Source: Eledone cirrhosa
Taxonomy: Eukaryota > Mollusca > Cephalopoda > Octopoda > Eledonidae
Length of the DNA stretch: 64,000 nt
Direction of reading: 5' to 3'
Assembly (NCBI GenBank): GCA_964016885.1
Contig: OZ024741.1
Span: forward strand, 410,721,464-410,785,463
The stretch's first letter is position 1; each line of letters opens with the position of its first letter. The notes below the pieces were generated by a model. It searched no databases and was not told the DNA's origin. It saw only the letters and a program-made list of their open reading frames with translations. A program made the position numbers and the translations under genes. Positions 30,701-45,700 of the stretch are shown piece by piece.

Positions 30701-33700
30701 TATTGTAAACCAGATACACACAGGGATACAGTGTACCTATTGTAAACCAGATATACACAGGGATACAGTGTACCTATTGTAAACCAGATACACACAGGGA
30801 TGCAGTGTACCTATTGTAAACCAGATACACACAGGGATACAGTGTACCTATTGTAAACCAGATATACACAGGGATACAGTGTACCTATTGTAAACCAGAT
30901 ACACACAGGGATGCAGTGTACCTATTGTAAACCAGATACACACAGGGATACAGTGTACCTATTGTAAACCAGATATACACAGGGATACAGTGTACCTATT
31001 GTAAACCAGATACACACAGGGATGCAGTGTACATATTGTAAACCAGATATACACAGGGATGCAGTGTACCTATTGTAAACCAGATATACACAGGGATACA
31101 GTGTACCTATTGTAAACCAGATATACACAGGGATACAGTGTACTTATTGTAAACCTGATATACACAGGGATACAGTGTACCTATTGTAAACCAGATATAC
31201 ACAGGGATACAGTGTACCTATTGTAAACCAGATATACACAGGGATACAGTGTACCTATTGTAAACCAGATATACACAGGGATATAGTGTACCTATTGTAA
31301 ACTAGATATACACTGGGATACAGCGTACCTATTGTAAACCAGATATACACAGGGATACAGTGTACCTATTATAAACCAGATATACACAGGGATACAGTGT
31401 ACCTATTGTAAACCAGATACACAGGGATATGGTGTACCTAGTGTAAACCAGATATATACAGGGATACAGTGTGCCTGTTGTAAATCAGATATACACAGGG
31501 ATACAGTGTACCTATTGTAAACCAGATATACACAGGGATACAGTGTACCTATTGTAAACCAGATACACACTAGGATAGTGTACCTATTGTAAACCAGATA
31601 TACACAGGGATACAGTGTACCTATTGTAAACCAGATATACACAGGGATACAGTGTACCTATTGTAAACTAGATATACACTGGGATACAGCGTACCTATTG
31701 TAAACCAGATATACACAGGGATACAGTGTACCTATTATAAACCAGATATACACAGGGATACAGTGTACCTATTGTAAACCAGATACACAGGGATATGGTG
31801 TACCTAGTGTAAACCAGATATATACAGGGATACAGTGTGCCTGTTGTAAATCAGATATACACAGGGATACAGTGTACCTATTATAAACCAGATATACAAA
31901 GGGATAGTGTACCTATTATAAACTAGATATAGACTGGGATACAGTGTACCTATTGTAAACCAGATACACAGGGATACAGTGTACCTATTGTAAACCTGAT
32001 ATACACTGGGATACAGTGTACCTACTCTAAACCAGGTACACAGGGATACAGTGTACCTATTGTAAACCAGATACACACATGGATACTGTGTACCTATTGT
32101 AAACCAGATATACACAGGGATACAGTGTACCTATTGTAAACCTGATATACCACAGGGATACAGTGTACCTATTGTAAACCTTACATACACAGGGATACAG
32201 TGTACCTATTGTAAACCAGCTATACACAGGGATACAGTGTACCTATTGTAAACCAGATACACAGGGATACAGTGTACCTATTGTAAACCAGATATACACA
32301 GGGATACAGTGTACCTATTGTAAACCAGATACACTGGGAGACAGTGTACCTATTGAAAACCAGATATACACAGGGATACAGTGTACCTATTATAAACCAG
32401 ATATACACAGGGATACAGTGTACCTATTGTAAACCAGATACACAGGGATATGGTGTACCTAGTGTAAACCAGATATATACAGGGATACAGTGTGCCTGTT
32501 GTAAATCAGATATACACAGGGATACAGTGTACCTATTGTAAACCAGATACACACATGGATACTGTGTACCTATTGTAAACCATATATACACAGGGATACA
32601 GTGTACCTATTGTAAACCAGATATACACAGGGATACAGTGTACCTATTGTAAACCAGATATACCCAGGGATACAGTGTACCTATTGTAAACCAGATACAC
32701 AGGGATATGGTGTACCTAGTGTAAACCAGATATACACAGGGATATAGTGTACCTATTGTAAACCAGATACCCAGGGATACAATATACCTATTGCAAACCA
32801 GATATACAGAGATACAGTGTACCTATTGTAAACCAGATATACACTGGGATCCAGTGTACCTATTGTAAACCTGATATACCACAGGGATACAGTGTACCTA
32901 TTGTAAACCAGATATACACTGGGATACAGTGTACCTATTGTAAACCAGATACACACAGGGATACAGTGTACCTATTGTAAACCTGATATACACTGGGATA
33001 CAGTGTACCTCTTGTAAACCAGATATACCCAGGGATAGTGTACCTATTGTAAACCTTACATACACAAGGATACAGTGTACCTATTGTAAACCAGCTATAC
33101 ACAGGGATACAGTGTACCTATTGTAAACCAGATACACAGGGATACAGTGTACCTATTGTAAACCAGATATACACAGGTATACAGTGTACCTATTGTAAAC
33201 CAGATATACACTGGGATACAGTGTACCTATTATAAACCAGATATACAAAGGGATAGTGTACCTATTATAAACTAGATATAGACTGGGATACAGTGTACCT
33301 ATTGTAAACCAGATACACAGGGATACAGTGTACCTATTGTAAACCTGATATACACTGGGATACAGTGTACCTACTCTAAACCAGGTACACAGGGATACAG
33401 TGTACCTATTGTAAACCAGATACACACAGGGATACAGTGTACCTATTGTAAACCAGCTATACACAGGGATACAGTGTACCTATTGTAAACCAGATACACA
33501 GGGATACAGTGTACCTATTGTAAACGAGATATACACAGGGATACAGTGTACCTATTGTAAACCACATATACACAGGGATACAGTGTACCTATTGTAAACC
33601 AGAAATACCCAGGGATAGAGTGTACCTATTGTAAACCAGATATACACAGGGATACAGTGTACCTATTGTAAACCAGATATACACAGGGATACAGTGTACC

Positions 33701-36700
33701 TATTGTAAATCAGATATACACAGGGATACAGTGTACCTATTGTAAACCAGATACACACAGGGATACAGTGTACCTATTGTAAACCAGATACACAGGGATA
33801 CAGTGTACCTATTGTAAACGAGATATACACAGGGATACAGTGTACCTATTGTAAACCACATATACACAGAGATACAGTGTACCTATTGTAAACCAGATAT
33901 ACACAGGGATACAGTGTACCTATTGTAAACCAGATATACACTGGGATACAGTGTACCTATTGTAAACCAGATATACACAGGGATACAGTGTACCTATTGT
34001 AAACCAGATACACACACGGATACAGTGTACCTATTGTAAACCAGATATACACAGGGATACAGTGTACCTATTGTAAACCAGATATACACTAGGATACAGT
34101 GTACCTAATGTAAACCTGTATACAGGGATACAGTGTACCTATTGTAAACCAGATACAAACACGGATACAGTGTACCTATTGTAAACCAGATATACACAGG
34201 GATACAGTGTACATATTGTAAACCAGATATACACTAGGATACAGTGTACCTAATGTAAACCTGTATACAGGGATACAGTGTTCCTATTGTAAACCAGATA
34301 CACAGGGATACAGTGTACCTATTGTAAACCAGATATATACTGGGATACAGTGTACCTATTGTAAACCAGATATACACAGGGATACAGTGTACCTATTGTA
34401 AACCAGATATACCCAGGGATACAGTGTACCTATTGTAAACCAGATATACACAGGGATACAGTGTACCTATTGTAAACCATATATATACAGGGATACAGTG
34501 TACCTATTGTAAACCAGATATACACTGGGATACAGTGTACCTATTGTAAACCAGATACACAGGGATACAGTGTACCTATTGTAAACCAGATATACCCAGG
34601 GATAGTGTACCTATTATAAACCAGATATACACAGGGATACAGTGTACCTATCGTAAACCAGATACACAGGGATATGGTGTACCTAGTGTAAACCAGATAT
34701 ACACAGGGATATAGTGTACCTATTGTAAACCAGATACCCAGGGATACAATATACCTATTGCAAACCAGATATACAGAGATACAGTGTACCTATTGTAAAC
34801 CAGATATACACTGGGATCCAGTGTACCTATTGTAAACCTGATATACCACAGGGATACAGTGTACCTATTGTAAACCAGATATACACTGGGATACAGTGTA
34901 CCTATTGTAAACCAGATACACACAGGGATACAGTGTACCTATTGTAAACCTGATATACACTGGGATACAGTGTACCTCTTGTAAACCAGATATACCCAGG
35001 GATAGTGTACCTATTGTAAACCTTACATACACAAGGATACAGTGTACCTATTGTAAACCAGCTATACACAGGGATACAGTGTACCTATTGTAAACCAGAT
35101 ACACAGGGATACAGTGTACCTATTGTAAACCAGATATACACAGGTATACAGTGTACCTATTGTAAACCAGATATACACTGGGATACAGTGTACCTATTGT
35201 AAACCAGATACACACAGGGATACAGTGTACCTATTGTAAACCTGATATACACTGGGATACAGTGTACCTCTTGTAAACCAGATATACACAGGGATACAGT
35301 GTACCTATTGTAAACCAGATACGCAGGGATACAGTGTACCTATTGTAAACCAGATATACCCAGGGATACAGTGTACCTATTGTAAACCAGATATACACAG
35401 GGATACAGTGTACCTATTGTAAACCAGATATACACAGGGATACAGTGTACCTATTGTAAACCAGATATAAACAGGGATACAGTGTACCTACTGTAAACCA
35501 GATATACACTGGGATACAGTGTACCTATTGTAAACCAGATATACACTGGGAGACAGTGTACCTATTGTAAACCAGATATACACTGGGATACAGTGTACCT
35601 ATTGTAAACCAGATACACACAGGGATACAGTGTACCTATTATAAACCAGATATACACAGGGATACAGTGTACCTATCGTAAACCAGATACACAGGGATAT
35701 GGTGTACCTAGTGTAAACCAGATATACACAGGGATATAGTGTATCTATTGTAAACCAGATACCCAGGGATACAATATACCTATTGCAAACCAGATATACA
35801 GAGATACAGTGTACCTATTGTAAACCAGATATACACTGGGATCCAGTGTACCTATTGTAAACCTGATATACCACAGGGATACAGTGTACCTATTGTAAAC
35901 CAGATATACACTGGGATACAGTGTACCTATTGTAAACCAGATACACACAGGGATACAGTGTACCTATTGTAAACCTGATATACACTGGGATACAGTGTAC
36001 CTCTTGTAAACCAGATATACCCAGGGATAGTGTACCTATTGTAAACCTTACATACACAAGGATACAGTGTACCTATTGTAAACCAGCTATACACAGGGAT
36101 ACAGTGTACCTATTGTAAACCAGATACACAGGGATACAGTGTACCTATTGTAAACCAGATATACACAGGTATACAGTGTACCTATTGTAAACCAGATATA
36201 CACTGGGATACAGTGTACCTATTGTAAACCAGATACACACAGGGATACAGTGTACCTATTGTAAACCTGATATACACTGGGATACAGTGTACCTCTTGTA
36301 AACCAGATATACACAGGGATACAGTGTACCTATTGTAAACCAGATACGCAGGGATACAGTGTACCTATTGTAAACCAGATATACCCAGGGATACAGTGTA
36401 CCTATTGTAAACCAGATATACACAGGGATACAGTGTACCTATTGTAAACCAGATATACACAGGGATACAGTGTACCTATTGTAAACCAGATATAAACAGG
36501 GATACAGTGTACCTACTGTAAACCAGATATACACTGGGATACAGTGTACCTATTGTAAACCAGATATACACTGGGAGACAGTGTACCTATTGTAAACCAG
36601 ATATACACTGGGATACAGTGTACCTATTGTAAACCAGATACACACAGGGATACAGTGTACCTATTGTAAACCTGATATACACTGGGATACAGTGTACCTA

Positions 36701-39700
36701 TTGTAAACCAAATATGCAGGGATACAGTGTACCTATTGTAAACCAGATATACCCAGGGATACAGTGTACCTATTGTAAACCAGATATACACTGGGATACA
36801 GTGTACCTAATGTAAACCTGTAATACACTGGGATATAGTGTACCTATTGTAAACCAGATATACACAGGGATACAGTGTACCTATTGTAAACCAGATATAC
36901 AAAGGGATAGTGAACCTATTATAAACTAGATATACACTGGGATACAGTGTACCTATTGTAAACCAGATACACAGGGATACAGTGTACCTATTGTAAACCT
37001 GATATACACTGGGATACAGTGTACCTACTCTAAACCAGGTACACAGGGATACAGTGTACCTATTGTAAACGAGATATACACAGGGATACAGTGTACCTAT
37101 TGTAAACCAGATATACACAGGGATACAGTGTACCTATTATAAACCAGATATACACTGGGATACAGTGTACCTATTGTAAACCTGATATACACAGGGATAC
37201 AGTGTACCTATTTTAATCTAGATATACACTGGGATACAGTGTACTTATTGTAAACTAGATACACCACAGGGATACAGTGTACCTATTGAAAACCAGATAT
37301 ACACAGGGATACAGTGTACCTATTGTAAACCAGATATACACTGGGATACAGTGTACCTATTGTAAACCAGATATACACAGGGATACAGTGTACCTATTGT
37401 AAACCAGATACCCAGGGATACAGTGTACCTATTATAAACCAGATATACACAGGGATACAGTGTACCTATTGTAAACCAGATACACAGGGATATGGTGTAC
37501 CTAGTGTAAACCAAATATACACAGGGATACAGTGTACCTATTGTAAACCAGATATATACAGGGATACAGTGTACCTATTGTAAACCAGATATACACAGGG
37601 ATACAGTGTACCTATTGTAAACCTGATATACAGGGATACATTGTACCTATTGTAAACCAGATATATACAGGGATACAGTGTACCTATTGTAAACAAGATA
37701 CACACAGGGATAGTGTACCTATTGTAAACTAGATACACAGGGATACAGTGTACCTATTGTAAACCAGATATACACTCGGATACAGTGTACTTATTGTAAA
37801 CCAGATACACCACAGGGATACAGTGTACCTGTTGTAAACCAGATATACACAGGGATACAGTGTACCTATTGTAAACCAGATATACACAGGGATACAGTGT
37901 ACCTATTGTAAATCAGGTATATACACAGAGACACAGTGTACCTATTGTAAACCAGATATACCCAGGGATACAGTGTACCTATTGTAAACCAGATACACAC
38001 AGGAATAGTGTACCTATTGTAAACCAGATATACACAGGGATACAGTGTACCTATTGTAAACCAGATATACAATGTACCTATTGTAAACAAGATATACACA
38101 GGGATACAGTGTACCTATTGTAAACCAGATATACCCAGGGATAGTGTACCTATTGTAAACCAGATATACACAGGGATACAGTGTACCTATTGTATACCAG
38201 ACATACACTGGGATACAGTGTACCTATTGTAAACCAGACATACACAGGGATACAGTGTACCTATTGTAACCCAGATGTACCCAGGGATACAGTATACCTA
38301 TTGTAAACCAGATATACACAGGGATACAGTGTACCTATTGTAAACCAGATATACACAGGGATACAGTGTACCTATTGTAAACCAGATATACACAGGGATA
38401 CAGTGTACCTATTGTAAACCAGATACACACAGGGATACAGTGTACCTATTGTAAACCAGATACACAGGGATACAGTGTACCTATTGTAAACCAGATATAC
38501 ACAGGGATACAGTGTACCTATTGTAAACCAGATATACCCAGGGATACAATATACCTATTGCAAACCAGATATACAGAGATACAGTGTACCTATTGTAAAC
38601 CAGATATACACTGGGATCCAGTGTACCTATTGTAAACCTGATATACCACAGGGATACAGTGTACCTATTGTAAACCAGATATACACTGGGATACAGTGTA
38701 CCTATTGTAAACCAGATACACACAGGGATACAGTGTACCTATTGTAAACCTGATATACACTGGGATACAGTGTACCTCTTGTAAACCAGATATACCCAGG
38801 GATAGTGTACCTATTGTAAACCTTACATACACAAGGATACAGTGTACCTATTGTAAACCAGCTATACACAGGGATACAGTGTACCTATTGTAAACCAGAT
38901 ACACAGGGATACAGTGTACCTATTGTAAACCAGATATACACAGGTATACAGTGTACCTATTGTAAACCAGATATACACTGGGATACAGTGTACCTATTGT
39001 AAACCAGATACACACAGGGATACAGTGTACCTATTGTAAACCTGATATACACTGGGATACAGTGTACCTCTTGTAAACCAGATATACACAGGGATACAGT
39101 GTACCTATTGTAAACCAGATACGCAGGGATACAGTGTACCTATTGTAAACCAGATATACCCAGGGATACAGTGTACCTATTGTAAACCAGATATACACAG
39201 GGATACAGTGTACCTATTGTAAACCAGATATACACAGGGATACAGTGTACCTATTGTAAACCAGATATAAACAGGGATACAGTGTACCTACTGTAAACCA
39301 GATATACACTGGGATACAGTGTACCTATTGTAAACCAGATATACACTGGGAGACAGTGTACCTATTGTAAACCAGATATACACTGGGATACAGTGTACCT
39401 ATTGTAAACCAGATACACACAGGGATACAGTGTACCTATTGTAAACCAGATATACCCAGGGATAGTGTACCTATTATAAACCAGATATACACAGGGATAC
39501 AGTGTACCTATCGTAAACCAGATACACAGGGATATGGTGTACCTAGTGTAAACCAGATATACACAGGGATATAGTGTATCTATTGTAAACCAGATACCCA
39601 GGGATACAATATACCTATTGCAAACCAGATATACAGAGATACAGTGTACCTATTGTAAACCAGATATACACTGGGATCCAGTGTACCTATTGTAAACCTG

Positions 39701-42700
39701 ATATACCACAGGGATACAGTGTACCTATTGTAAACCAGATATACACTGGGATACAGTGTACCTATTGTAAACCAGATACACACAGGGATACAGTGTACCT
39801 ATTGTAAACCTGATATACACTGGGATACAGTGTACCTCTTGTAAACCAGATATACCCAGGGATAGTGTACCTATTGTAAACCTTACATACACAAGGATAC
39901 AGTGTACCTATTGTAAACCAGCTATACACAGGGATACAGTGTACCTATTGTAAACCAGATACACAGGGATACAGTGTACCTATTGTAAACCAGATATACA
40001 CAGGTATACAGTGTACCTATTGTAAACCAGATATACACTGGGATACAGTGTACCTATTGTAAACCAGATACACACAGGGATACAGTGTACCTATTGTAAA
40101 CCTGATATACACTGGGATACAGTGTACCTCTTGTAAACCAGATATACACAGGGATACAGTGTACCTATTGTAAACCAGATACGCAGGGATACAGTGTACC
40201 TATTGTAAACCAGATATACCCAGGGATACAGTGTACCTATTGTAAACCAGATATACACAGGGATACAGTGTACCTATTGTAAACCAGATATACACAGGGA
40301 TACAGTGTACCTATTGTAAACCAGATATAAACAGGGATACAGTGTACCTACTGTAAACCAGATATACACTGGGATACAGTGTACCTATTGTAAACCAGAT
40401 ATACACTGGGAGACAGTGTACCTATTGTAAACCAGATATACACTGGGATACAGTGTACCTATTGTAAACCAGATACACACAGGGATACAGTGTACCTATT
40501 GTAAACCTGATATACACTGGGATACAGTGTACCTATTGTAAACCAAATATGCAGGGATACAGTGTACCTATTGTAAACCAGATATACCCAGGGATACAGT
40601 GTACCTATTGTAAACCAGATATACACTGGGATACAGTGTACCTAATGTAAACCTGTAATACACTGGGATATAGTGTACCTATTGTAAACCAGATATACAC
40701 AGGGATACAGTGTACCTATTGTAAACCAGATATACAAAGGGATAGTGAACCTATTATAAACTAGATATACACTGGGATACAGTGTACCTATTGTAAACCA
40801 GATACACAGGGATACAGTGTACCTATTGTAAACCTGATATACACTGGGATACAGTGTACCTACTCTAAACCAGGTACACAGGGATACAGTGTACCTATTG
40901 TAAACGAGATATACACAGGGATACAGTGTACCTATTGTAAACCAGATATACACAGGGATACAGTGTACCTATTATAAACCAGATATACACTGGGATACAG
41001 TGTACCTATTGTAAACCTGATATACACAGGGATACAGTGTACCTATTTTAATCTAGATATACACTGGGATACAGTGTACTTATTGTAAACTAGATACACC
41101 ACAGGGATACAGTGTACCTATTGAAAACCAGATATACACAGGGATACAGTGTACCTATTGTAAACCAGATATACACTGGGATACAGTGTACCTATTGTAA
41201 ACCAGATATACACAGGGATACAGTGTACCTATTGTAAACCAGATACCCAGGGATACAGTGTACCTATTATAAACCAGATATACACAGGGATACAGTGTAC
41301 CTATTGTAAACCAGATACACAGGGATATGGTGTACCTAGTGTAAACCAAATATACACAGGGATACAGTGTACCTATTGTAAACCAGATATATACAGGGAT
41401 ACAGTGTACCTATTGTAAACCAGATATACACAGGGATACAGTGTACCTATTGTAAACCTGATATACAGGGATACATTGTACCTATTGTAAACCAGATATA
41501 TACAGGGATACAGTGTACCTATTGTAAACAAGATACACACAGGGATAGTGTACCTATTGTAAACTAGATACACAGGGATACAGTGTACCTATTGTAAACC
41601 AGATATACACTCGGATACAGTGTACTTATTGTAAACCAGATACACCACAGGGATACAGTGTACCTGTTGTAAACCAGATATACACAGGGATACAGTGTAC
41701 CTATTGTAAACCAGATATACACAGGGATACAGTGTACCTATTGTAAATCAGGTATATACACAGAGACACAGTGTACCTATTGTAAACCAGATATACCCAG
41801 GGATACAGTGTACCTATTGTAAACCAGATACACACAGGAATAGTGTACCTATTGTAAACCAGATATACACAGGGATACAGTGTACCTATTGTAAACCAGA
41901 TATACAATGTACCTATTGTAAACAAGATATACACAGGGATACAGTGTACCTATTGTAAACCAGATATACCCAGGGATAGTGTACCTATTGTAAACCAGAT
42001 ATACACAGGGATACAGTGTACCTATTGTATACCAGACATACACTGGGATACAGTGTACCTATTGTAAACCAGACATACACAGGGATACAGTGTACCTATT
42101 GTAACCCAGATGTACCCAGGGATACAGTATACCTATTGTAAACCAGATATACACAGGGATACAGTGTACCTATTGTAAACCAGATATACACAGGGATACA
42201 GTGTACCTATTGTAAACCAGATATACACAGGGATACAGTGTACCTATTGTAAACCAGATACACACAGGGATACAGTGTACCTATTGTAAACCAGATATAC
42301 ACAGGGATACAGTGTACCTATTGTAAACCAGATATACACAGGGATACAGTGTACCGATTGTAAACCAGATATACCCAGGGATACAGTTTACCTATTGTAA
42401 ACCAGATATACACAGGGATACAGTGTACATATTGTAAACCAGATATGCACAGGGATACAGTGTACCTATTGTAAACCAGATATACACAGGGATACAGTGT
42501 ACCTATTGTATACCAGATATACACAGGGATACAGTGTACCTATTGTAAACCAGATGTACCCAGGGATACAGTGTACCTATTGTAAACCAGATATACACTG
42601 GGATACAGTGTACCTATTGTAAACCTGATATACTGGGATACAGTGTACCTATTGTAAACCTGATATACACAGGGATACAGTGTACCTATTGTAAACCAGA

Positions 42701-45700
42701 TACACACAGGGATACAGTGTACCTATTGTAAACCAGATATACACAGGGATACAGTGTACCTATTGTAAACCAGATATACACAGGGATACAGTGTACCGAT
42801 TGTAAACCAGATATACCCAGGGATACAGTGTACCTATTGTAAACCAGATATACACTGGGATACAGTGTACCTATTGTAAACCTGATATACTGGGATACAG
42901 TGTACCTCTTGTAAACCAGATATACACAGGGATACAGTGTACCTATTGTAAACCAGATACGCAGGGATACAGTGTACCTATTGTAAACCAGATATACCCA
43001 GGGATACAGTGTACCTATTGTAAACCAGATATACACAGGGATACAGTGTACCTATTGTAAACCAGATATACACAGGGATACAGTGTACCTATTGTAAACC
43101 AGATATAAACAGGGATACAGTGTACCTACTGTAAACCAGATATACACTGGGATACAGTGTACCTATTGTAAACCAGATATACACTGGGAGACAGTGTACC
43201 TATTGTAAACCAGATATACACTGGGATACAGTGTACCTATTGTAAACCAGATACACACAGGGATACAGTGTACCTATTGTAAACCTGATATACACTGGGA
43301 TACAGTGTACCTATTGTAAACCAAATATGCAGGGATACAGTGTACCTATTGTAAACCAGATATACCCAGGGATACAGTGTACCTATTGTAAACCAGATAT
43401 ACACTGGGATACAGTGTACCTAATGTAAACCTGTAATACACTGGGATATAGTGTACCTATTGTAAACCAGATATACACAGGGATACAGTGTACCTATTGT
43501 AAACCAGATATACAAAGGGATAGTGAACCTATTATAAACTAGATATACACTGGGATACAGTGTACCTATTGTAAACCAGATACACAGGGATACAGTGTAC
43601 CTATTGTAAACCTGATATACACTGGGATACAGTGTACCTACTCTAAACCAGGTACACAGGGATACAGTGTACCTATTGTAAACGAGATATACACAGGGAT
43701 ACAGTGTACCTATTGTAAACCAGATATACACAGGGATACAGTGTACCTATTATAAACCAGATATACACTGGGATACAGTGTACCTATTGTAAACCTGATA
43801 TACACAGGGATACAGTGTACCTATTTTAATCTAGATATACACTGGGATACAGTGTACTTATTGTAAACTAGATACACCACAGGGATACAGTGTACCTATT
43901 GAAAACCAGATATACACAGGGATACAGTGTACCTATTGTAAACCAGATATACACTGGGATACAGTGTACCTATTGTAAACCAGATATACACAGGGATACA
44001 GTGTACCTATTGTAAACAAGATACACACAGGGATAGTGTACCTATTGTAAACTAGATACACAGGGATACAGTGTACCTATTGTAAACCAGATATACACTC
44101 GGATACAGTGTACTTATTGTAAACCAGATACACCACAGGGATACAGTGTACCTGTTGTAAACCAGATATACACAGGGATACAGTGTACCTATTGTAAACC
44201 AGATATACACAGGGATACAGTGTACCTATTGTAAATCAGGTATATACACAGAGACACAGTGTACCTATTGTAAACCAGATATACCCAGGGATACAGTGTA
44301 CCTATTGTAAACCAGATACACACAGGAATAGTGTACCTATTGTAAACCAGATATACACAGGGATACAGTGTACCTATTGTAAACCTGTAATACAGTGGGA
44401 TATAGTGTACCTATTGTAAACCAGATATACACAGGGATACAGTGTACCTATTGTAAACCAGATATACAATGTACCTATTGTAAACAAGATATACACAGGG
44501 ATACAGTGTACCTATTGTAAACCAGATATACCCAGGGATAGTGTACCTATTGTAAACCAGATATACACAGGGATACAGTGTACCTATTGTATACCAGACA
44601 TACACTGGGATACAGTGTACCTATTGTAAACCAGACATACACAGGGATACAGTGTACCTATTGTAACCCAGATGTACCCAGGGATACAGTATACCTATTG
44701 TAAACCAGATATACACAGGGATACAGTGTACCTATTGTAAACCAGATATACACAGGGATACAGTGTACCTATTGTAAACCAGATATACACAGGGATACAG
44801 TGTACCTATTGTAAACCAGATACACACAGGGATACAGTGTACCTATTGTAAACCAGATATACACAGGGATACAGTGTACCTATTGTAAACCAGATATACA
44901 CAGGGATACAGTGTACCGATTGTAAACCAGATATACCCAGGGATACAGTTTACCTATTGTAAACCAGATATACACAGGGATAAAATGTACATATTGTAAA
45001 CCAGATATGCACAGGGATACAGTGTACCTATTGTAAACCAGATATACACAGGGATACAGTGTACCTATTGTATACCAGATATACACAGGGATACAGTGTA
45101 CCTATTGTAAACCAGATGTACCCAGGGATACAGTGTACCTATTGTAAACCAGATATACACTGGGATACAGTGTACCTATTGTAAACCTGATATACTGGGA
45201 TACAGTGTACCTATTGTAAACCTGATATACAGGGATACAGTGTACCTATTGTAAACCAGATGTACCCAGGGATACAGTGTACCTATTGTAAACCAGATAT
45301 ACCCAGGGATACAGTGTACCTATTGTAAACTTGATATACACTGGGATACAGTGTACCTATTGTAAACCAGATATACACAGGGATACAGTGTACCTATTGT
45401 AAACCTGATACACACAGGCATAGTGTACCTATTGTAAACCTGATATACACTGGGATACAGCGTACCTCTTGTAAACCTGATATACACAGGGATACAGTGT
45501 ACCTATTGTAAACCTGATACACACAGGGATACAGTGTACCTATTGTAAACCTGATACACACCGGGATACAGTGTACCTCTTGTAAACCTGATATACACAG
45601 GGATACAGTGTACCTATTGTAAACCTGATACACACACTAGAAATCAAAATCAAAATTAAAAGAAAAACAATGTTGTCTCTGAGATGATGTGTGAGTGTAT

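Noticed and set aside
13797..45636. Dozens of 60-116 residue open frames rich in Tyr, Ile, Cys and Val
   Set aside because: They repeat with the 37-bp unit, occur on both strands and have no domain or codon signal.
1..45636. Centromeric satellite
   Set aside because: The arrays lie between coding exons of one gene and are small for a centromere; nothing in the window supports kinetochore function.
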